Below, piece after piece: positions 4,719 to 10,774 of a stretch of DNA of 10,774 nt. A program made the position numbers and the translations under genes. A model generated the notes under the pieces. It ran no database searches, was not told where the DNA came from, and was given only the letters and a program-made list of their open reading frames with translations. How positions within the stretch are numbered: the first letter of the stretch is position 1; each line of letters begins with the position of its first letter. Origin of the DNA: CAJPSE01 sp963514535 (lineage in GTDB: Bacteria; Synergistota; Synergistia; Synergistales; Aminobacteriaceae); the NCBI GenBank assembly GCA_963514535.1, contig CAUPUB010000084.1:1-10774 (forward strand). Direction: 5' to 3'.

Positions 4719-7535
4719 TCAGTTTCCAACCTTCAGAACCGCGGCACATCGCGGACACAGACCGTCCCCGGCCGCGTTCTCCGTGTACTTCCAGCATCGC
4801 GGGCACTTGACGCCGGGCGTGAATCCAGCGGACATCTCGAGCCCCGTCGCCTCGTCCCGAGTCGGGGCCCCGAGGGTGAGCGCGTCCGTCCACTCGAACC
4901 GGGAGACGATGACGAGGTCCGCCAGCTCCTGATCCGAGAAGGCGCCTGCCACACGCTCCAGGGCGGAGGTGCGCTTGACCTGGACGGCCGCCTCCAGGGA
5001 GGTGCCGATAGTCTTCGCGGCGCGCAGCCCCTCCAGCATCCGGCTCACGGCCCCGCGGAGCAGCAGTGCGTCCTGCCACAAGTCGTTCAACCCCTCGTCG
5101 ATCCTGGAGGGATCCACCGCCGGGAAGTCCGACAGGAACACGCTCTCGGGCAGCGAGGCATCGAGGGTCCGCATCTCCTGCCAGATCTCCTCGGCCGTGA
5201 AGCTCAGGATCGGGGCCAGCATCCGCGTCAGGGCCGAGAGCACCTCCCACATCGCCGTCCGGGCGCTCCGGCGCCCCAGGGAGTCCGCGCCCTCCACGTA
5301 GAGCCGGTCCTTGCTCACGTCCAGATAGAACGCGCTCAGCTCGTTGACGCACAGCGAGTGGATGGCGTTGGTCGGCACGTGGAACTCGTACTCCTCGAAG
5401 GCCTCGCGCGCCTTTCCGATGACCCGGTGCAGGCGGTCGAGGATCCAGCGGTCCATCGAAAGAAGCTGTTCATAGGGAAGCGCGTCCTTCCGGGGGTCGA
5501 ACCCGTGCAGGTTGCCCAGCAGGAAGCGCGCGGTGTTGCGGATGCGCCGGTACGTCTCCGACAGGGACTTCATGATGGTCTGAGAGATGCGGACGTCGTT
5601 TCGGTAGTCGGTGGAGGCCACCCACAGACGCAGGATATCCGCCCCATACTCGTCCACGACCTCCTGAGGCAGCACCACGTTGCCCAGGGACTTGGACATC
5701 TTGCGCCCCTCGCCGTCCAGGATGAAGCCGTGGGTCAGGACGTTCCGGTACGGGGCCTGGTCCTTCACCGCCACAGCGGTCAGGAGCGAGGACTGGAACC
5801 AGCCGCGATGCTGATCGCTGCCCTCCAGGTACATCTCCGTGGGCCAGCTCAGGCCGAAACGCTCGTTCAGGACGGCCAGGTGCGTCACACCGGAGTCGAA
5901 CCACACGTCCAGGATGTTGCCGTCCTTCTCCACATTGCGGGAGCCGCAGGCGTCGCACACGGCGCGGTCTCCGAAGAGCTCCTCCACCGTCCGGCTCCAC
6001 CAGATCGACGACCCCTCGGAGCTCTCCCCGACCTTATCCGCAAAGCTGCGCACCCGGTCGGGCGTCAGGCTGTGCGCCCCGCAGTCCCGGCATTTGAGCG
6101 CGGGGACGGGCACACCCCAGACCCTCTGCCGGCTGATGCACCAGTCGGACCGGTCGCGCACCATGTTGTGGATGCGGTCGCGGCCCCAGTCGGGAATCCA
6201 GCGGACATCCTTCTCGATGACGTCGAGAGCCCTGTCCTTGAATCTGGAGACGGCGATGAACCACTGGTCGGTCGCGCGGAAGATCACCGGCTTCTTGCAG
6301 CGCCAGCAGTGAGGATAGCTGTGCATGATCGTCCCGCTTCCCAGGAGGCGGCCGCGCTCGGCGATCATGTCGATGGCCCTCTTTCCACCCTCCTCGATGG
6401 GCATGCCCTCAAAGAAGGGGGTGCCCTTTTCATAGACGCCCGCGTCGTCCACCGGGTTGTAGATGTCGATGCCGTAGCGGACCCCCGTCTCGTAGTCCTC
6501 GACGCCGTGCCCCGGGGCCGTGTGGACGCACCCCGTGCCGGAGTCCAGCATCACATAATCCGCCAGGACCAGCGGTACGTCCCGGTCATCGCAGAAGGGA
6601 TGGACGGCCAGCATTTTCTCCAGGTCCGAGCCCCGGACCGTGAGCAGCGGTTCGCCCCCTTTCAATCCGGCCGCCCCGGTCGCCGCAAACACGGCATCCT
6701 TCAGGCCGACGGCGAAGAGGTACACCTTTCCGCCGCAGTCGTAGAAGCCGTACTCGTACTGCGGGTGCACCGCCACGGCCATGCTGGCGGCCAGGGTCCA
6801 GGGCGTGGTCGTCCAGATGACGACGCTGACGTCCCGCCCCGCGAGCTGTGGGAACCTCTCCTCCGCCCTCGGCATGGGGTAGGCGACGTAGATGGAGGGA
6901 GAGGACTCGTCCCAATACTCGATCTCCCCCGCCGCCAGGGCCGTCTGGCAGTCGATGCACCAGTGGACGGGCTTGAGCCCGCGGTACACCAGGTCCTTCT
7001 CCACCATGTCAGCAAAGGCGCGGAGCTCCAGGGTCTCGAAGCCGGGGTCCAGGGTGATGTAGGGCTTGTCCCACTCGCCGAACACCCCCAGCCGCTTGAA
7101 CTCCTCGCGCTGGACGTCCAGGTAGTGCAGCGCGGTAGCCGTGCATTTTTTGCGCAGCTCCAGAGGGTCCACGGATTCCTTCGAGAGCTTCTCGTCCTTC
7201 AGCACCCTCAGTTCGATGGGCAGGCCATGCGTATCCCACCCCGGGACATAGGGCGCGTACCGGCCCGTCATCGTCTTGTACTTGGGGATGAAATCCTTCA
7301 ATATTTTGTTGAAGGCGGTCCCGATGTGGATGTTTCCGTTGGCGTAGGGCGGCCCGTCGTGAAGGACGAAGCGCTCGTCCGCACCCTTTCTGGCCTCCAC
7401 GGCCTTATGGTACGTGTCGTACTCCTGCCAGAACTCCAGAAAACCGGGCTCCCGCTTCGCCAGGTTGGCCCTCATGGGGAAGTTCGTGACGGGGAGATTC
7501 AACGTGTCCTTGTAGTCCCTGCAATCCTTGCACAT
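4719..7535 (-). CDS. ileS: Isoleucyl-tRNA synthetase
   Basis: This 938-residue class Ia aminoacyl-tRNA synthetase charges tRNA-Ile in the cytoplasm. The HIGH-type motif is PYANGNIHIG (residues 63-72), and GWDTHGLPIE (99-108) is diagnostic. The CP1 editing domain includes VIWTTTPWTL (239-248) and HTAPGHGVEDY (338-348). WCISRQRVWG lies at 465-474, DVWFDSG at 543-549, and KMSKS at 612-616. The C-terminal zinc site is CPRC...CPRC (Cys911, 914, 927, 930). A second CxxC pair set (Cys482/485 and Cys527/530) suggests an additional zinc knuckle, seen in some bacterial IleRS. The start ATG (7535) gives the expected DYKDTLNLP N-terminus, and a G-rich Shine-Dalgarno (AGGGGG) is 8 nt upstream. No T-box leader motif is visible upstream. 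The length is normal and the gene is intact. Confidence 0.98.
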   Translation of the reverse strand: MCKDCRDYKDTLNLPVTNFPMRANLAKREPGFLEFWQEYDTYHKAVEARKGADERFVLHDGPPYANGNIHIGTAFNKILKDFIPKYKTMTGRYAPYVPGWDTHGLPIELRVLKDEKLSKESVDPLELRKKCTATALHYLDVQREEFKRLGVFGEWDKPYITLDPGFETLELRAFADMVEKDLVYRGLKPVHWCIDCQTALAAGEIEYWDESSPSIYVAYPMPRAEERFPQLAGRDVSVVIWTTTPWTLAASMAVAVHPQYEYGFYDCGGKVYLFAVGLKDAVFAATGAAGLKGGEPLLTVRGSDLEKMLAVHPFCDDRDVPLVLADYVMLDSGTGCVHTAPGHGVEDYETGVRYGIDIYNPVDDAGVYEKGTPFFEGMPIEEGGKRAIDMIAERGRLLGSGTIMHSYPHCWRCKKPVIFRATDQWFIAVSRFKDRALDVIEKDVRWIPDWGRDRIHNMVRDRSDWCISRQRVWGVPVPALKCRDCGAHSLTPDRVRSFADKVGESSEGSSIWWSRTVEELFGDRAVCDACGSRNVEKDGNILDVWFDSGVTHLAVLNERFGLSWPTEMYLEGSDQHRGWFQSSLLTAVAVKDQAPYRNVLTHGFILDGEGRKMSKSLGNVVLPQEVVDEYGADILRLWVASTDYRNDVRISQTIMKSLSETYRRIRNTARFLLGNLHGFDPRKDALPYEQLLSMDRWILDRLHRVIGKAREAFEEYEFHVPTNAIHSLCVNELSAFYLDVSKDRLYVEGADSLGRRSARTAMWEVLSALTRMLAPILSFTAEEIWQEMRTLDASLPESVFLSDFPAVDPSRIDEGLNDLWQDALLLRGAVSRMLEGLRAAKTIGTSLEAAVQVKRTSALERVAGAFSDQELADLVIVSRFEWTDALTLGAPTRDEATGLEMSAGFTPGVKCPRCWKYTENAAGDGLCPRCAAVLKVGN

Positions 7536-7559
7536 GAAACCCGCCCCCTACCGTTCAAG

Positions 7560-7592
7560 CGACTCCGGCCCGTCCCGAGAGTTCCGGAGCCG
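7560..7592 (-). promoter_or_regulatory. Hairpin in the ileS 5' leader
   Basis: CGACTCCGG (7560-7568) pairs with CCGGAGCCG (7584-7592), nine positions with one mismatch that becomes a G-T pair on RNA, around a 15-nt loop. It sits 25 nt upstream of the ileS start, just before the Shine-Dalgarno. It could stabilise or regulate the message. No T-box consensus is present. Confidence 0.4.
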
Positions 7593-7640
7593 TTGCCCTT
7601 CTCCAATTTTTACCCGCCATAAAAACGGGAATAATTTTAA

Positions 7641-7649
7641 ATTTTACCA
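7641..7649 (-). promoter_or_regulatory. Candidate extended -10 promoter element for ileS
   Basis: On the minus strand TGGTAAAAT (7649-7641) fits an extended -10 (TGn plus TAAAAT) in an A+T-rich island about 110 nt upstream of ileS. No convincing -35 was found. It lies just past the cyclophilin terminator, a sensible place for a new transcription start. Confidence 0.35.
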
Positions 7650-7690
7650 CGAGAAAGGAAGAAAAACGGCAGTTCCCTTCCCTGGAATGT

Positions 7691-7752
7691 AAAAATATGA
7701 AATGGCGGACACCAGGGGACCACCCTTCCGGCCGTCCCCCGGCGTCCGCCAT
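7691..7752 (-). terminator. Strong intrinsic terminator after the cyclophilin gene
   Basis: A 19-position stem, ATGGCGGAC...GGGGAC (7702-7720) against GTCCCC...GTCCGCCAT (7734-7752), has two mismatches and a 13-nt loop. On the minus strand it is followed by TTCATATTTTT. It begins 30 nt after the stop codon. Confidence 0.85.
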
Positions 7753-7782
7753 GCAAACGCCGCGCAAAGGCCCCTAAGCGGG

Positions 7783-8358
7783 CTACTTCGCCTCGGGCTC
7801 CTCCTCGATCTTCACCGAGTTCATGACCACATCCTCCACCGGTCTGTCCTGAGGCCCCGTCTTGACCTTTCCGATGGCCTCGACCACGTCCATCCCGGAG
7901 ACCACCCGGCCGAAAATGGCGTGCTTCCCATCCAGCCAGGGGGTGGGGACCAGGGTGATGAAGAACTGCGATCCGCCCGTGTTGGGGCCGGCGTTGGCCA
8001 TGGAGAGCACTCCCGGCCCATCGTGCTCCAGCCCGGGGCCGAACTCGTCGGGGATCGTGTAGCCGGGACCACCCGTCCCCGTGCCCTTCGGGTCCCCTCC
8101 CTGGATCATGAAGCCGTCGATCACCCGGTGGAAGATCACGCCGTCGTAGAATCCCTTTTTGGCCAGGTCGATGAAGTTCTGCGCCGTCTTGGGCGCGAGG
8201 TCGGTGAAGAGCTCGACCCTGAAGGTCCCCATATTGGTCTCGAACACAGCGGCGGGACGAGCCTCGGCACGGGCCCTCCCCGGCAGCAGCAGGACCACGC
8301 AGGACAGGACCAGGACAAACAAAGCGACTGCGGACGCAGTTTCCAAAATCGTTCTCAA
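7783..8358 (-). CDS. Secreted cyclophilin-type peptidyl-prolyl cis-trans isomerase
   Basis: The 191-residue product begins with a signal peptide: a hydrophobic core (about residues 9-26) after Arg2, then GRARAEA with an AxA cleavage site near 31-33. The mature part is a compact bacterial cyclophilin. It contains FHRVIDGFMIQGGDPKGTGTGG (76-97) with catalytic Arg78 and Gln86, SMANAGPNTGGSQFFIT (119-135), and WLDGKHAIFG (141-150) with the Trp equivalent to the cyclosporin-contacting residue. It should catalyse proline isomerisation in exported proteins. The start is a TTG at 8358, chosen because GGGAG (8372-8368) lies 9 nt upstream and it gives a complete signal peptide. No in-frame ATG precedes it. 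A Cys20 in LSC resembles a lipobox weakly, but the hydrophobic run continues past it, so signal peptidase I is more likely. The gene is flanked by its own terminator. Confidence 0.93.
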   Translation of the reverse strand: MRTILETASAVALFVLVLSCVVLLLPGRARAEARPAAVFETNMGTFRVELFTDLAPKTAQNFIDLAKKGFYDGVIFHRVIDGFMIQGGDPKGTGTGGPGYTIPDEFGPGLEHDGPGVLSMANAGPNTGGSQFFITLVPTPWLDGKHAIFGRVVSGMDVVEAIGKVKTGPQDRPVEDVVMNSVKIEEEPEAK

Positions 8359-8628
8359 AACAGATATCTCCCTTCAATGATCAGCTTTCGATAATCGGCC
8401 TTCGACAAAACCCCTCGATAAACGGCCTGCGGCGAAAACACTTTTTTCATGATAACACGAGCATGTCAGCATGAGGATCGGGAAACCACGCATCCCATCC
8501 TGAAAAACAAAGGACTGGAGCTCCAACCTGGAAACCCCGGTTTCAACATCCTCGAGATGCGGGATCCTGTCCATGAAAAGGACGAAGTGGGCTCGGAGGA
8601 GGACCTGCAATTCTGCTCCAAAACTTAT
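8359..8628. other. Intergenic region between the cyclophilin gene and the second tRNA operon
   Basis: About 270 bp with no convincing gene. Open frames on both strands (for example 8374-8610 minus and 8449-8655 plus) lack good start signals and recognisable motifs. It holds the cyclophilin leader, a 27-bp tandem repeat (8388-8441) and a small palindrome, GAAACC-CC-GGTTTC (8531-8544). No clear minus-strand promoter for the cyclophilin gene could be picked. Confidence 0.5.
8388..8441. repeat. Two imperfect 27-bp tandem repeats upstream of the cyclophilin gene
   Basis: Units 8388-8414 and 8415-8441 match at 21 of 27 positions. The core is TCGATAATCGGCC in the first and TCGATAAACGGCC in the second (12 of 13). 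The 27-bp period and location 30-80 bp upstream of the start fit a tandem regulator-binding site, but this is inference. Confidence 0.6.
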
Positions 8629-8656
8629 TTGACGCTTGGGGAAAAGGTGCTATAAT
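8629..8656 (+). promoter_or_regulatory. Sigma-70-type promoter of the Leu-fMet-Met tRNA operon
   Basis: TTGACG (8629-8634, five of six) and a perfect TATAAT (8651-8656) are separated by 16 bp. The predicted start site is only a few bases before the first tRNA at 8668. Confidence 0.85.
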
Positions 8657-8667
8657 GATGAAGTGTC

Positions 8668-8754
8668 GCCGGGCTGGTGGAACAGGTAGACACACGGGAC
8701 TTAAAATCCTGGGGGCTTCGGTCCGTGCGGGTTCGAGTCCCGCGTCCGGCACCA
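8668..8754 (+). tRNA. tRNA-Leu (anticodon TAA)
   Basis: 87-nt class II tRNA with a long variable arm (GGGGGCTTCGGTCCGT region) and encoded CCA. The acceptor pairs GCCGGGC (8668-8674) with GTCCGGC (8744-8750). The anticodon loop CTTAAAA gives TAA for UUA/UUG codons. Confidence 0.95.
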
Positions 8755-8790
8755 GGACAGGCCTGGCAGGGGGATAAGTAGTGTAAAAAT

Positions 8791-8872
<82 letters not shown>

Positions 8873-8949
8873 GGCGGCATAGCTCAGATGGTTAGAGCAC
8901 GCGGTTCATACCCGCGGTGTCACTGGTTCGACTCCAGTTGCCGCCACCA
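8873..8949 (+). tRNA. tRNA-Met, elongator type (anticodon CAT); likely integration target
   Basis: 77 nt with encoded CCA. A full acceptor GGCGGCA/TGCCGCC (8873-8879 with 8939-8945) and loop TTCATAC give anticodon CAT. The paired first base and the sequence around the loop favour elongator Met over the lysidine-type tRNA-Ile, which cannot be excluded by eye. A P4-type integrase gene starts 189 bp downstream, so the 3' part of this tRNA is the probable attachment site. Confidence 0.88.
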
Positions 8950-8980
8950 GAAGAACATACGGCACAGGCCGATTGAATCT

Positions 8981-9009
8981 AAAAACCCCGCTCAAGAGCG
9001 GGGTTTTTT
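8981..9009 (+). terminator. Intrinsic terminator of the Leu-fMet-Met tRNA operon
   Basis: CCCCGCTC (8986-8993) and GAGCGGGG (8996-9003) form a G+C stem, with flanking AAAAA and TTTTTT. The T6 tail (9004-9009) makes it a strong terminator, and the A-tract could let it act on the other strand as well. Confidence 0.92.
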
Positions 9010-9041
9010 GCTATCCTTATCTCTGAGGAAGGCCGGATAAA

Positions 9042-9114
9042 ACCGTACAAAGCCGATGTATCGCCGGACAAAAAACCGTACAAAGGAGAACCCAGGCAAG
9101 GCCCTTTGTACGGT
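9042..9114. repeat. Three copies of an 11-bp motif upstream of the integrase (two direct, one inverted)
   Basis: ACCGTACAAAG occurs at 9042-9052 and 9075-9085, 33 bp apart and each preceded by GCCGGA plus an A-rich run. Its reverse complement CTTTGTACGGT lies at 9104-9114. Copies two and three can form an 11-bp-stem hairpin with an 18-nt loop, ending 24 nt before the integrase start. Such clustered repeats next to an integrase are typical of arm-type integrase sites or of operators controlling int. The assignment is inference. Confidence 0.75.
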
Positions 9115-9125
9115 CAGAGAAGAGA

Positions 9126-9131
9126 AAGGAG
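9126..9131 (+). promoter_or_regulatory. Shine-Dalgarno deciding the integrase start
   Basis: AAGGAG lies 7 nt upstream of ATG 9139 and supports that start over the in-frame TTG at 9106, which lies inside the third motif copy. Confidence 0.8.
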
Positions 9132-9138
9132 CGCCTTC

Positions 9139-10335
9139 ATGATAACAGAACTCCAGGTCAAAAGCGCCAAGCCCAAGGACAAGCCCTACATGATACGGGA
9201 CGACCGAGGGCTCTACCTCCGAGTCGATCCGTCGGGCCGCAAGTATTGGATCCTCCGCACGTGGACGGCCGGCAGGGAACGTAAAGCCTCCCTTGGGCCT
9301 TACCCTGACCTCGGGCTGAAAGACGCCCGCACCAGGCGCGACGAGATTCACGCCGCGCGAGCCCGTGGGGAAGACCCCTTTCGGAAGGCCCCCAAACGCG
9401 CGGAGACCTTCGCCCAGGTAGTGGATGAATGGCTGGGCGTCAAAATGGCCGCCAAGGCCCCGTCCTATCGGCGGGTCATCGAGCTCCGGCTTGCCCGGTA
9501 CATCCTGCCCGCGCTGGGGGATGCCCTCCTCGAGGACATCACCCCCGGCAATGTCCTCCGACTCTGCCGCCGCATCGAGGCAAGCGGCCACGTCGAGACG
9601 GCTCAGCGCGTCAAGGTCATCATCGGGCAGGTGTTCCGGTTCGCCATCGCCTCGGATCGAACCGACTCCGATCCGACCTCCAGCCTCAAGGGCGCGCTCC
9701 GGACGACGACCCCGAAACACTACGCGACCTTGATCGAGCCCGAGGAGATACGCCGTCTCGTCCGGGCGATGCGGGAGTATCCCTATCCCATTATGCGCGC
9801 CGCCCTGCTTTTCTCTGTCCTGACCTTCGCCCGGCCCGGCGAGGTTCGGGCCGCCGAGTGGACGGAGATCGACACGGAACGCACCGAGTGGCGCATCCCG
9901 GCTGAGAAAATGAAGATGCGCCGCCCTCACATCGTCCCGCTGGCCGCTCAGGCCCTCGCCGTGCTGGAGGAACTGCGTCCGATCACGGGATCGGGACGCT
10001 GGCTTTTCCCCAGCCCCCGGAATGACGGACGCTGCATGAGCGAGAACGGCGTCCGCGTGGCCCTGCGCTCGATGGGATTCACGAACGAACAGATCACCCC
10101 GCACGGGTTCCGGGGAATGGCCTCTACCCTGTTGAACGAGAACGGCTTTCCGCCGGACGTTATCGAGCGTCAGCTTGCCCACATCGAACGCAACCAGGTT
10201 CGGGCTGCGTACAACCATGCCGAATATCTGCCGGAACGCCGGAGGATGATGCAGTGGTGGGCCGACTGGCTGGATGGTCTGGCGGCCTCGTCTCCGATCG
10301 AGGAGGCGGGGCCGACGTCCGGAGGACGGGAATGA
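9139..10335 (+). CDS. P4-type tyrosine recombinase / integrase (DUF4102 N-terminus)
   Basis: This site-specific recombinase inserts and excises a mobile element at a tRNA gene. The 398-residue product has the usual three-part layout. An N-terminal DUF4102-type arm-binding domain (about 1-85) contains AKPKDKPY, GLYLRVDPSGRKYW and SLGPYPDLGLKDAR. The core-binding helical domain is about 88-190. The catalytic domain runs from about 198 to the end. All catalytic residues are visible: Arg232 (TFARPGE), Lys257 or Lys259, His322 and Arg325 (PHGFR), His348 (LAHIE) and the nucleophile Tyr358 (AAYNH). It appears intact and full length. The start ATG is set by AAGGAG 7 nt upstream. It reads away from the tRNA-Met gene, and the motif repeats just upstream may be its binding sites. 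This is probably the left end of an integrative element, phage or island. Confidence 0.95.
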   Translation: MITELQVKSAKPKDKPYMIRDDRGLYLRVDPSGRKYWILRTWTAGRERKASLGPYPDLGLKDARTRRDEIHAARARGEDPFRKAPKRAETFAQVVDEWLGVKMAAKAPSYRRVIELRLARYILPALGDALLEDITPGNVLRLCRRIEASGHVETAQRVKVIIGQVFRFAIASDRTDSDPTSSLKGALRTTTPKHYATLIEPEEIRRLVRAMREYPYPIMRAALLFSVLTFARPGEVRAAEWTEIDTERTEWRIPAEKMKMRRPHIVPLAAQALAVLEELRPITGSGRWLFPSPRNDGRCMSENGVRVALRSMGFTNEQITPHGFRGMASTLLNENGFPPDVIERQLAHIERNQVRAAYNHAEYLPERRRMMQWWADWLDGLAASSPIEEAGPTSGGRE

Positions 10336-10336
10336 T

Positions 10337-10609
10337 GTGACACGCGACCTCCTCGGCGCGGTGGCAGGGAGGCGGCGTATCGAGGAGAAGGTCTCCTGCC
10401 GCCCGCGCGGGGGCTCCCCCTTCGGGGGCGTCGCAGACATAACAGGGCCTATGTTGCGCCGACGCCTCCGCTTGGCGGCAGGCGCGCCCGGCGCCGCGGA
10501 CGGCGGGGTCGTCGATCGGCCCCAAACGCCCCCGCTCGTTCCTCGCAGGGGGCGTAAACCCGCCTGTAGAGCGCGGTGGCCGAATCGGTACTTGCCGCCG
10601 CCGCTATGA
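10337..10609 (+). CDS. Possible small Arg/Pro-rich protein directly after the integrase
   Basis: A GTG at 10337 opens 90 codons to TGA (10607-10609), starting one base after the integrase stop. GGAGG (10321-10325) lies 11 nt upstream, so translational coupling is possible. The product is basic and rich in Arg, Gly and Pro (for example GPMLRRRLRLAAG, RPQTPPLVPRRGRK), with no signal peptide, membrane helix or motif that I recognise. Extreme G+C content and overlap with several hairpins mean the open frame may be fortuitous. I do not assign a function. Confidence 0.25.
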   Translation: MTRDLLGAVAGRRRIEEKVSCRPRGGSPFGGVADITGPMLRRRLRLAAGAPGAADGGVVDRPQTPPLVPRRGRKPACRARWPNRYLPPPL

Positions 10610-10632
10610 TCCTATAATGCTGCATTATAGGA
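10610..10632. promoter_or_regulatory. 23-bp perfect palindrome, probable operator
   Basis: TCCTATAATGC (10610-10620) and GCATTATAGGA (10622-10632) are perfect inverted arms around a single T. The A+T-rich dyad stands in very G+C-rich DNA and contains TATAAT on both strands, so a bound dimeric repressor would cover a -10 element. A TTGCCG lies 15 bp upstream of the plus-strand TATAAT. It is most likely an operator for the element's next gene, beyond the window. Confidence 0.6.
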
Positions 10633-10665
10633 CATCGCCGGGCGCGGGAGGACGCCCCCCCTTAC

Positions 10666-10703
10666 CCCCCCCGCGGGGCCGGGAACGTGGCCCCGCAGGG
10701 GGG
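10666..10703. repeat. Large G+C inverted repeat
   Basis: GCGGGGCC (10673-10680) pairs with GGCCCCGC (10689-10696). Past one C-A mismatch, the stem is extended by C6 (10666-10671) against G6 (10698-10703). The loop is GGGAACGT. No T-tract follows, so it is not an obvious terminator. Confidence 0.6.
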
Positions 10704-10774
10704 CCGGTCGCTCGCTTGCCTCCTCGTCGGGAGGCAGGGCGGCTCTGCACCGCCCGGCCCCCCGCCCGCGTCGG

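Larger units (their letters stand above)
10336..10774. other. Very G+C-rich, hairpin-dense region after the integrase
   Basis: No confident gene lies in these 439 bp. Successive inverted repeats occur at 10383-10397, 10417-10428 (CCCC-TTCG-GGGG), 10463-10484, 10527-10554 (CGCCCCC/GGGGGCG), 10610-10632, 10666-10703, 10717-10736 (TGCCTCC/GGAGGCA) and 10737-10755 (GGGCGG/CCGCCC). None has a terminator-like T-tract. The density may just reflect composition, or it may mark a structured RNA, a replication or transfer origin, or a regulator-binding region of the element. Confidence 0.5.

Noticed and set aside
3617..4810. An open frame of 397 codons on the plus strand opposite the rluD-like gene
   Set aside because: It is antisense to clear pseudouridine synthase motifs and has a low-complexity His/Arg/Pro-rich translation.
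4287..7622. An open frame of 1,111 codons on the plus strand opposite ileS
   Set aside because: The minus-strand frame carries every IleRS motif. The plus-strand translation is His/Arg/Gly/Pro-rich without recognisable domains, as expected of antisense frames in G+C-rich genes.
7536..7700. A T-box leader upstream of ileS
   Set aside because: There is no T-box consensus and no antiterminator/terminator pair between the cyclophilin terminator and ileS, only one modest hairpin.
8374..8655. Short open frames on both strands between the cyclophilin gene and tRNA-Leu
   Set aside because: They overlap repeats and the tRNA promoter, lack clear start signals and show no family resemblance.
8992..10440. 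An open frame of 482 codons on the minus strand opposite the integrase
   Set aside because: The integrase on the plus strand is complete with all catalytic residues. The antisense translation has no recognisable family and crosses the tRNA terminator and the repeat region.
10585..10606. A possible second attachment site resembling the tRNA-Met 3' end
   Set aside because: Only about eight bases (TTGCCGCC) match, and they fall in a low-complexity G+C run. The true right end is expected outside the window.

Overview
The window looks like a chromosomal segment of a G+C-rich, amino-acid-fermenting anaerobic bacterium. My best guess is a member of the Synergistota, from the overall gene style, the threonine-cleavage pair and tRNA genes that encode their own CCA ends. 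That placement is inference and was not tested by any search. TGA is used as a normal stop codon.

Layout from left to right. (1) 1-230: the 3' end of an unrecognised plus-strand gene. (2) 231-786: a more A+T-rich stretch holding a broken minus-strand transposase remnant, which I read as IS1380-like. It is disabled by a 13-bp tandem duplication and two TAG codons, and is followed by a near-consensus promoter. (3) 787-1087: a plus-strand tRNA operon, Thr(TGT)-Tyr(GTA)-Thr(GGT), closed by a strong terminator. It resembles the widespread Thr-Tyr-Gly-Thr-tuf cluster without the Gly tRNA and without tuf. (4) 1133-8358: a block of minus-strand housekeeping genes. In order of transcription these are a secreted cyclophilin (8358-7783), ileS (7535-4719), an RluD-family pseudouridine synthase, kbl (3428-2244) and an SDR-type L-threonine dehydrogenase (2145-1213). 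Intrinsic-terminator-like hairpins separate most of them. (5) 8629-9009: a second plus-strand tRNA operon, Leu(TAA)-fMet(CAT)-Met(CAT), with its own promoter and terminator. (6) 9010-10774: the start of what looks like an integrated mobile element. A complete P4-type tyrosine integrase lies 189 bp downstream of tRNA-Met, preceded by three copies of an 11-bp motif that may be its arm-binding or operator sites. It is followed by about 440 bp of very G+C-rich, hairpin-dense DNA that includes a 23-bp A+T-rich perfect palindrome.

How the genes work together. Tdh oxidises threonine to 2-amino-3-ketobutyrate, and Kbl cleaves that with CoA to glycine and acetyl-CoA, so the adjacent pair forms a two-step threonine degradation route. 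IleRS and RluD serve translation, and the cyclophilin probably assists folding outside the cytoplasm. The integrase marks the boundary of an accessory region whose cargo lies beyond the right edge.

I do not see a defence system, a CRISPR array or a clearly new multi-gene system inside this window. The most unusual signals are small: the disabled IS remnant, the repeat and hairpin array in front of the integrase, the palindrome and hairpin field behind it, a 4 x 14-bp tandem repeat between kbl and tdh, a 27-bp tandem repeat upstream of the cyclophilin, and a terminator-like palindrome inside the apparent N-terminus of the rluD-like gene.
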